Source of the DNA: M55B132 sp964508895 | Lineage (GTDB): Bacteria > Bacteroidota > Bacteroidia > Bacteroidales > B18-G4 | Reading direction: 5' to 3' | NCBI GenBank assembly: GCA_964508895.1 | Contig: CAZDWF010000105.1 | Location: 1-12,262 of the forward strand | DNA: 12,262 bases | Part shown: positions 6,829-12,262 of the stretch, piece after piece | Position numbering within the stretch: position 1 is the first letter of the stretch | How the letters are laid out: every line of letters begins with the position of its first letter | Notes under the pieces: model-generated | Told to the model about the DNA's origin: nothing | Database searches by the model: none | What the model saw: the letters and a program-made list of their open reading frames with translations, nothing else | Program-made: the position numbers and the translations under genes

Positions 6829-8130
6829 ATGTTAAAAAACTCAAGTCAAAATAACGAATACGACGCGCTTGTAATAGGAGGAGGAATTGCAGGAGAGGAA
6901 GCAGCATTGAACCTGGCTAATCTGGGTTATAAGGTGGTAATCATTGAAAAAGATTATTCCCTGGGTGGAAAAATGATACATTTATCCAAGGTTTTCCCTA
7001 CACTTGATTGTTCTGCATGTATTACAACACCGAAAGTCTCTGAAACAGCAAGACATCCTAATATTACAATCTATACGAATTCTGTTATTAAGAATATAGT
7101 AAAGCATTCTGAAAATGATTTTTCTGCCGACCTGATAGAGAAACCACGCTATGTTACAGAAGATTGTACTGGTTGCCAGGTCTGCGAAGAAAAATGTCCT
7201 GTAGTGGTGGAAGATCAATACCAATATGATATGGTTGGAAGAAAGGCTGTATACGTTCCTTTTAGTATAGCAAATCCAAGAATAGCAGCTATCGATATTG
7301 ATAATTGCATATTCTGTGGTGTATGTGAAAAAGTGTGCCCGGCAGATGCAATTGATTTTACCCAGGAAGATAAACATACAGAGTTAAAGCTGGGATCTAT
7401 AGTCTTTGCTACAGGCTTTAAGCTTTTTGACCCTACTTTGATACCAAGGTATGGATTTGGGAAATTTAAGAATGTGGTAACATCTATGCAGATGGAACGG
7501 CAGCTTGTTCCTACAAGGCCTTACAACACTGTATTGAGGCCAAAGGATGGTAAAATGCCTGATAATATTGCCTATGTTTTATGTACCGGATCAAGAGATG
7601 AAACAGTAGGCAATCCAATCTGCTCTCAGGTATGTTGTATGTATTCGATTAAACAAGCTCAATTGTTAATGGGTGCATTGCCAATGTGTGATGTTACTAT
7701 TTACTTTATAAATATTCGGGCTTTTGGAAAAGGGTTCTGTGAGTTTTATCAGCAGGCAAGGGGTATGGGAGTAGAATTTGTAAAGTCAAAAATTGCCAGG
7801 ATAGATGAAAAAGATGATGGTAATTTAATTCTCAGGTATGAGGATTTTGAGGATGGCAAAGTAAAAACTGCTGAGCACGACCTTGTAGTTTTATCTGTTG
7901 GCATTATACCAAATACTGACTATATGAACATGTTCAAAGAAGAAGTTATCGAAGCCAGTAATTTCAATTTTATTAAACAGATAGATGAATTATGTTGTCC
8001 GTCAAAAACAAGCATGGATGGAGTTTTTGTTGCAGGAACAGCATTAGGCCCATTGGATATTCCTGATTCTATATTGTCAGCCGGTGCAGCATCATCTGAG
8101 ACAGCAAGTTATCTGAGAGGAGGCAAATAA
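6829..8130 (+). CDS. HdrA-like FAD/Fe-S oxidoreductase, short form (QmoA-type position)
   Basis: A 433-residue flavoprotein with GGGIAGEEAA (17-26) for FAD, the IIEKDYSLGGKM motif, and FPTLDCSACITTPK (56-69), the HdrA-specific cysteine pair C61/C64. A ferredoxin-like insert gives two complete 4Fe-4S motifs: C113, C116, C119, C123 and C160, C163, C166, C170. The second flavoprotein half has VLCTGSRD and CSQVCCMYSIKQA (265-277), standard in HdrA, and ends with a TSMDGVFVAGTALGP FAD-closing motif. It lacks the HdrA N-terminal domain and C-terminal ferredoxin, so it matches the size of the smaller HdrA-like subunit in Qmo complexes, though its cysteine motif looks more like true HdrA. It probably forms a cytoplasmic flavin/Fe-S subunit with the next gene. 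The role in electron bifurcation or simple transfer is unknown. Confidence 0.9.
   Translation: MLKNSSQNNEYDALVIGGGIAGEEAALNLANLGYKVVIIEKDYSLGGKMIHLSKVFPTLDCSACITTPKVSETARHPNITIYTNSVIKNIVKHSENDFSADLIEKPRYVTEDCTGCQVCEEKCPVVVEDQYQYDMVGRKAVYVPFSIANPRIAAIDIDNCIFCGVCEKVCPADAIDFTQEDKHTELKLGSIVFATGFKLFDPTLIPRYGFGKFKNVVTSMQMERQLVPTRPYNTVLRPKDGKMPDNIAYVLCTGSRDETVGNPICSQVCCMYSIKQAQLLMGALPMCDVTIYFINIRAFGKGFCEFYQQARGMGVEFVKSKIARIDEKDDGNLILRYEDFEDGKVKTAEHDLVVLSVGIIPNTDYMNMFKEEVIEASNFNFIKQIDELCCPSKTSMDGVFVAGTALGPLDIPDSILSAGAASSETASYLRGGK
8118..8123 (+). promoter_or_regulatory. Strong ribosome-binding site of the long HdrA-like gene
   Basis: AGGAGG lies inside the last codons of the short HdrA-like gene, 6 bases before the next ATG at 8130. 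The stop and start share one base (TAATG). This points to translational coupling and equal production of the two flavoproteins. Confidence 0.65.
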
Positions 8131-10061
8131 TGAAAACTAAAATAGGAGTATATATTTGTCAATGTGGATCTAACATTTCAGATTATGTTGATGTAGATAA
8201 AGTAAATGAAGTAGTTAAAGATGTTGAGGGTATTGCATTATCAAAAGTGACCATGTTTGCTTGTGCTGACTCTACACAACAGGAAATTGTTAGCGATATC
8301 AAAGAACAGCAACTTGATTCTATAGTTGTAGCTTCTTGTTCTCCGAAACTTCATTTAGATACTTTTAGAAATGTAGCTGAAAGAGGTGGGCTTAATCCCT
8401 ATAATTATGTACAGGTTAACATACGGGAACAGTGTTCCTGGGCACATTCTGATACTCCGGCTCAGGCTACCGAAAAGGCAATAAGCTTGCTGAAAAGTAG
8501 CATAGCAAGAGTTAAACATTCAGAGGCATTAACGCCTATCAGTATACCAGCAGAAAATGTGATTGTAGTAGTTGGTGCTGGAATTGCAGGCATGAGAGCT
8601 GCTATTGAGTTGGCAGATATGGGTTCTTATGTATACCTTATCGAAAAAGAATATTTTGTTGGTGGCAGAACTTCCCAGTGGGATGAGCTGTTTACGACCA
8701 ATGAGACAGGACGTGAGCTTATTACAAAGCTTTATAAAAAAATAATAAAGTATGATAAGATCACTCTTTTCACCGGGGCTGAAGTGATATCCAGTAAAGG
8801 CAGTGTTGGAGATTTTAAAATAAAAGTTAAGATCAAGGCCAGACATATAAAACCTGATTGCAAACTGGACTTTGAAAAATTCCAAAAGGCAGTTGATGTT
8901 TGTCCTGTAGAGTTTGATGATCCATTCAATTTTGGATTAACAAAACAAAAGGCAATTTATAAAAACTATCCAAGTGAATTCCCTGAAATTCCTGCAATAG
9001 ATACAGATGAATGCAATAGATGTGGTAATTGTGTTGATATCTGCGATAGCATTGATCTTGAGCAAAAGGATGAGGTTATTGATATAACTGCCGGTGCATA
9101 TTTGTTGAGTACCGGATTCGATCCATATGAACCTGCGAAAGGTGAATATGGTTACCAGGAAATTGAAAATGTGGTAACCCTTCAACAATTAAAACGTCTT
9201 ATTGAGCTCAATAAAAATGAGTTTGTATACAATGGAAAGAAAATTAGAAATGTTGCATTTATTTATTGCGTGGGTAGCAGGCAGATTAATGGAGAAAATA
9301 AATATTGTTCCAGGTATTGCTGCACCTCAGCAATTCATTCAGCATTGCAACTGAGAGATAAATTTAATGATATAAATAATATTCATTTCACCAGGGGTGT
9401 GCGAACATATGGGAAACAGGAAATGCTATACCGGGAATCATCACAAAAAGGAGATGTCTATTTGCAGTTTTTTGATGATGCTCATCCTGAAGTAGAAAGG
9501 CTCAATGGAAAAACCAAAGTTAAAATCAACGATTTCTTAACAAGAGATAAGGAACTTGAAGTTGATGTTGATCTTGTTATACTGGTTACAGGTATGGTGC
9601 CACGCAAGGATAATAGCATAGGAAATATTTTAAAAGTACCAGCAGGAAGGGATAAGTTTTTTAATGAAGTGCATCCGAAATTGAGACCTGTTGAGACCAT
9701 GATTGATGGTATCCATATAGCCGGAGCGTGCCAGGGACCAAAAAATATAACAGAGTCCGTTAATTCAGCTCTTTCTGCTGCAGCAAAAGCAGACTCACTC
9801 GTTAGTAAAGGCGAAATTGAACTGGAGCCTACCCTCGCTAGAATTGATGAATCGCTTTGTGAATGGTGTGATGAATGTGTGACTGTTTGTCCATATGATG
9901 CAATTGTTAAATTAGAAGAAAACGGTAAATCAGTAGCAAGTATTATTGAGGCAAATTGCAAAGGATGTGGCATGTGTTTACCTGTTTGTTCTGAAAATGC
10001 TATTCAATTAATAGGATACACAGATATTGAAATAGAAAGTATGATATCGGCCTTGCTGTAA
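8130..10061 (+). CDS. hdrA: HdrA-like FAD/Fe-S oxidoreductase, long form (QmoB-type position)
   Basis: A 643-residue protein close to full-length HdrA. The N-terminal HdrA domain (1-135) keeps its cysteines: C10/C12 (YICQCG), C45, C70 (ASCSPKLH) and C102 (IREQCSW). FAD binding is at GAGIAGMRAA (149-158) with EKEYFVGGR. One internal 4Fe-4S motif is complete (C295, C298, C301, C305). The one before it is broken: only C244 and C258 remain, although the flanking sequence (CPVEFDDPFNFGLTKQKAIY) still matches HdrA. The DCSxC cysteine pair present in the short form is replaced by ETGREL. CSRYCCTSAIHSA (393-405) is standard. Two C-terminal ferredoxin motifs are intact (C577/580/583/587 and C610/613/616/620). 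It has no fused MvhD domain, unlike QmoB; that domain is the separate gene at 6396. Confidence 0.9.
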   Translation: MKTKIGVYICQCGSNISDYVDVDKVNEVVKDVEGIALSKVTMFACADSTQQEIVSDIKEQQLDSIVVASCSPKLHLDTFRNVAERGGLNPYNYVQVNIREQCSWAHSDTPAQATEKAISLLKSSIARVKHSEALTPISIPAENVIVVVGAGIAGMRAAIELADMGSYVYLIEKEYFVGGRTSQWDELFTTNETGRELITKLYKKIIKYDKITLFTGAEVISSKGSVGDFKIKVKIKARHIKPDCKLDFEKFQKAVDVCPVEFDDPFNFGLTKQKAIYKNYPSEFPEIPAIDTDECNRCGNCVDICDSIDLEQKDEVIDITAGAYLLSTGFDPYEPAKGEYGYQEIENVVTLQQLKRLIELNKNEFVYNGKKIRNVAFIYCVGSRQINGENKYCSRYCCTSAIHSALQLRDKFNDINNIHFTRGVRTYGKQEMLYRESSQKGDVYLQFFDDAHPEVERLNGKTKVKINDFLTRDKELEVDVDLVILVTGMVPRKDNSIGNILKVPAGRDKFFNEVHPKLRPVETMIDGIHIAGACQGPKNITESVNSALSAAAKADSLVSKGEIELEPTLARIDESLCEWCDECVTVCPYDAIVKLEENGKSVASIIEANCKGCGMCLPVCSENAIQLIGYTDIEIESMISALL

Positions 10062-10102
10062 AATCAGGGTATTGTGCTAGTAAAAATTCTAATGGAAGAA
10101 TT

Positions 10103-10375
10103 ATGACGAGAACTATTGATGTAATTAAGGAAAAAAGAACGGTTTCTGAAGAAGTAAAATGCAGGGTCAAAGAATTCAATAAAGAGAAAAAAGCCATATT
10201 GAATTCCTTAAAGGATGGCCCTAAAAGTATTCCGCAAATTTCAGAAGATACTGGTTTATTAGAAGAAAAAGTCACATTTGTTCTTATGACACTCCGTAAA
10301 TTTAAAGAAGTTGAAACAGGAGAAATTGACGATATGGATGAATATTTCACTTACAAATTATCAAAACAGGATTAA
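10103..10375 (+). CDS. Small protein with winged-helix-like segment
   Basis: A 90-residue charged protein, not a family I can name. Residues 27-68 (starting KEKKAILNSL, then KSIPQISEDTGLLEEKVTFVLMTLRKF) look like a helix-turn-helix: three helices with a turn at DTGLLEEK. They are followed by a short possible wing and an acidic stretch, GEIDDMDEYF. The single cysteine is C20. It sits between the long HdrA-like gene and the QmoC-like gene, with its stop one base before the next ATG. It could be a local regulator, or a small structural protein that uses a winged helix to contact the complex. It is very likely translated, given the tight spacing and the GGAAGAA upstream of the ATG. Confidence 0.7.
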   Translation: MTRTIDVIKEKRTVSEEVKCRVKEFNKEKKAILNSLKDGPKSIPQISEDTGLLEEKVTFVLMTLRKFKEVETGEIDDMDEYFTYKLSKQD

Positions 10376-10376
10376 A

Positions 10377-11543
10377 ATGGCAAAGATAAATCCGGATTTC
10401 GCGAAAACACTTAAAAAATATGGTGCTGTAAATTTTAATGCATGTTATAACTGTGGGAATTGTACAGCAATTTGCTCTTTGTCTGATGGAGATAATTCTT
10501 TTCCAAGAAAAATGGTTCGCCTGAGCACATTAGGCCTGGAGAAAGAAATTCAATCATCAATTGACCCCTGGTTATGTTATTATTGTGGAGAGTGTAGTGA
10601 AACATGCCCCGAGCAAGCAAATCCTGGTGAACTTATGATGTCGTTAAGGAGATACTTGTCGGGGAAATATGATTGGACCGGCCTGGGTCACAGGCTTTAT
10701 ATATCAAAGATCTGGGAGTTTAGTGCTATATTCTTTTTGGCAGCAGTGATACTTGTGTTGTTTGTTTTATTTCACGGACCAATGCCTACAGAACTTAATG
10801 CCCAGGGAGGAGTACAGTTAAACACTTTCGCTCCCTGGCAGCAAATTGAAATTGGTGACTGGATCATGGCAGCTGCACTTTCATTTTTTCTGCTTTCGAA
10901 TATACTTAATATGTTCATTAAGATGAGGAGAGGGGAAAAAGGCTTACACATTCCTGTAAAATTATATTTTAAAGAGATGTGGAAACTGGCTCTGCATTTC
11001 TTTACTCAATGGCAGTTCTCAAAATGCGATAAGCTGGAATCAAAGAAATCATTTAATATAAGTACTTACTGGGTAATTCATTTCTTCCTTATGATAAGCT
11101 ATGTGTTAATGTTTACCATGATAGTTGTCTTTCTTGGATGGTTCCAAACTGATAATATTTATGAATGGTATCATCCGCAGAGAATCCTGGGTTATATTGC
11201 AACCATTGGCTTAACTGTTGGGGTTGTGTATTTCTTTATTTCAAGACTAAAAAGAACCCAGGCAAAAAGTAAATTCTCGCATATTACTGACTGGACTTTT
11301 CTTGTGCTGTTATTTCTTACAACTATAACAGGAATACTGGTCCATTTTTTTAGGATATATGGAATGCCCATGCCAACATACTATATGTATGTTTTTCATA
11401 TCATGATACTGTTTCCAATGTTGATGATTGAAGTGCCATTTTCTAAATGGTCTCATTTGGCTTACAGACCATTTGCTGTATATTTTTCCAATGTGATAAG
11501 CACAGCAAAAGCAGAAGAAAAAAGGAAGAAGAAAATGAAATAA
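10377..11543 (+). CDS. qmoC: QmoC-like membrane subunit: HdrC-type ferredoxin fused to cytochrome b-like domain
   Basis: I start this gene at the ATG at 10377, one base after the upstream stop; the longer frame from 10311 would overlap the preceding gene by 65 bases. The result is 388 residues, close to the usual QmoC length. Residues 20-80 hold two 4Fe-4S motifs (C23, C26, C29, C33; C67, C70, C73, C77), as in HdrC. Residues 110-355 carry about six membrane segments (near 112-133, 162-182, 231-253, 270-290, 305-325, 334-353) resembling HdrE/NarI-type cytochrome b, with histidines H235, H323 and H341 as possible haem ligands. The C-terminus is lysine-rich and cytoplasmic. In Qmo complexes this subunit exchanges electrons with menaquinone. 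It makes the operon's redox complex membrane-bound. Confidence 0.87.
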   Translation: MAKINPDFAKTLKKYGAVNFNACYNCGNCTAICSLSDGDNSFPRKMVRLSTLGLEKEIQSSIDPWLCYYCGECSETCPEQANPGELMMSLRRYLSGKYDWTGLGHRLYISKIWEFSAIFFLAAVILVLFVLFHGPMPTELNAQGGVQLNTFAPWQQIEIGDWIMAAALSFFLLSNILNMFIKMRRGEKGLHIPVKLYFKEMWKLALHFFTQWQFSKCDKLESKKSFNISTYWVIHFFLMISYVLMFTMIVVFLGWFQTDNIYEWYHPQRILGYIATIGLTVGVVYFFISRLKRTQAKSKFSHITDWTFLVLLFLTTITGILVHFFRIYGMPMPTYYMYVFHIMILFPMLMIEVPFSKWSHLAYRPFAVYFSNVISTAKAEEKRKKKMK

Positions 11544-11578
11544 TAGAATAAAAAGCGTACTCATCTAAAACTGATATT

Positions 11579-11998
11579 ATGAAAAAAATAAAGATTGATA
11601 TTATTGGCAAAATTGAAACACCATATAATACAGATGAGGAAATCGAGATTTATACATGCCTAAAAACTGAAGCAACAGGGTGTTGCAACTTTGATAGTAG
11701 AACTCACAAAAAACTAAATTTACTCAGGGGATATAATCATGTTGTTTTGGTTTACCATAAATCATGCAGGAGTTTTATGCAGCGTTATAATGATTTCATT
11801 GACAACATAAATAATAATAGTGTTTTTGATGAACGCAAGCCCAAATGTTCTCATAAAATTGGTGTTGTTGTTGTTGAGATAAATAAAATCGCAGAAAACA
11901 AACTATATTTTACTCCGGCAAATATTTTGAATAATTCAGAATTAATTGATGTAAAACCATTTGTAAAGACAGAACAGAAAGATAGCAAGCTCATTTAG
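11579..11998 (+). CDS. TsaA/TrmO-like domain protein, diverged
   Basis: A 139-residue protein resembling the TsaA-like fold of tRNA methyltransferase TrmO. IDIIGKIETPY (6-16) matches the first strand, LRGYNHVVLVYH (49-60) the central strand, and ELIDVKPFVK (121-130) the conserved LDIKPY end. The SAM-binding RPNPIG signature aligns with CSHKIG (90-95), so the key Arg and both prolines are lost. It is unusually cysteine-rich for this family: C27, C35, C36, C63 and C90. Methyl transfer to tRNA therefore looks doubtful; binding a metal or sulfur species is possible but only inferred. It lies 35 bases after the QmoC-like gene, is the last gene of the run, and no promoter of its own is visible. Confidence 0.7.
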   Translation: MKKIKIDIIGKIETPYNTDEEIEIYTCLKTEATGCCNFDSRTHKKLNLLRGYNHVVLVYHKSCRSFMQRYNDFIDNINNNSVFDERKPKCSHKIGVVVVEINKIAENKLYFTPANILNNSELIDVKPFVKTEQKDSKLI

Positions 11999-12262
11999 AG
12001 GTTTTCTTGAATTAAACAAAAACTCCCCTTTTATACTTTATGTATCGCGATCGAAGCTGCGACACCCCATTAATATCTCATATTACTTTCACCTTTATAA
12101 CAGCAGGTAGCAAAAAGTAAAGAATGAAATATAAGATTCACTGCTGCTAAGCAATATTATTTTGCATCTTTGTATTTATACCTGTTTGTAATTTTTTATA
12201 GTGAACTAATTTAAGTTTCATGGTAATATTTCGTAAATTTATAAGCGATTAGAAGAAATCAA
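11999..12262. other. Intergenic region after the operon, no gene seen
   Basis: No coding frame of useful length is seen on either strand (the longest start-to-stop frame I noticed is about 24 codons on the - strand). A weak possible terminator lies at 11998-12032: GAG and TTTT pair with AAAA and CTC across one G-A mismatch and a 12-13 base loop, followed by CCCTTTT. Overlapping small palindromes (ATCGCGAT at 12044-12051 and CGATCG at 12048-12053) form a short GC-rich island. CAGCAG (12101) and CTGCTG (12141) could pair over 34 bases. None is strong enough to name. Confidence 0.4.

Noticed and set aside
9482..9973. Long open frame on the - strand opposite the long HdrA-like gene
   Set aside because: It lies wholly over a strongly supported coding region, has a low-complexity serine/leucine-rich translation, and matches no family pattern.
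10311..10376. Extended N-terminus of the QmoC-like protein from an upstream ATG
   Set aside because: These codons overlap the end of the preceding gene in another frame and add residues unlike HdrC; the ATG at 10377, one base after the previous stop, gives the normal family length.
12101..12146. CAGCAG...CTGCTG as an operon terminator
   Set aside because: The stem is only 6 bp across a 34-base loop and no T-run follows directly.
12147..12221. A 24-codon frame on the - strand after the operon
   Set aside because: It is short, lysine/asparagine-rich as random AT-rich DNA would be, and has no ribosome-binding site or recognisable feature.

Overview
The window looks like a piece of an anaerobic or facultative member of the Bacteroidota. 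Reasons: AT-rich DNA, a TonB-dependent receptor with an N-terminal carboxypeptidase-regulatory-like domain, lipoproteins, start sites mostly without strong Shine-Dalgarno sequences, and a TAnnTTTG-type promoter element. The assignment is inferred from style, not from a marker gene.

Layout. (1) 1-2205, + strand: a TonB-dependent outer-membrane receptor whose 5' end lies outside the window. (2) 2206-2275: two tandem hairpins; the second is a strong stem that serves as terminator between converging genes. (3) 2276-2971, - strand: a Crp/Fnr-family regulator with N-terminal cysteines. (4) 2972-3119: a divergent intergenic region with a perfect CRP-type palindrome (TGTGAT-N4-ATCACA) and a likely Bacteroidota promoter facing right. 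(5) 3120-11998, + strand: twelve closely spaced genes that read as one operon. In order they are TusA, YeeE/YedE sulfur transporter, two rhodanese lipoproteins, a DsrE-like protein, a second TusA, a free-standing MvhD-like protein, a short HdrA-like flavoprotein, a long HdrA-like flavoprotein, a small winged-helix-like protein, a QmoC-type HdrC-HdrE fusion, and a degenerate TsaA/TrmO-like protein. (6) 11999-12262: no gene seen.

How the genes may work together (inference). The periplasm-side rhodaneses and the YeeE channel would collect sulfane sulfur or thiosulfate. TusA and DsrE proteins would pass it as protein persulfide in the cytoplasm. The HdrA/HdrA/MvhD/QmoC set would form a membrane complex linking flavin and Fe-S redox chemistry to the quinone pool. 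The genes that usually define such complexes (AprBA and Sat with Qmo; DsrAB; HdrB; the lipoate-binding protein of the sHdr pathway) are absent from the window. That makes this an unusual, possibly undescribed, sulfur-relay-linked Qmo/Hdr-like system. The direction of electron flow and the true substrate cannot be read from the sequence.
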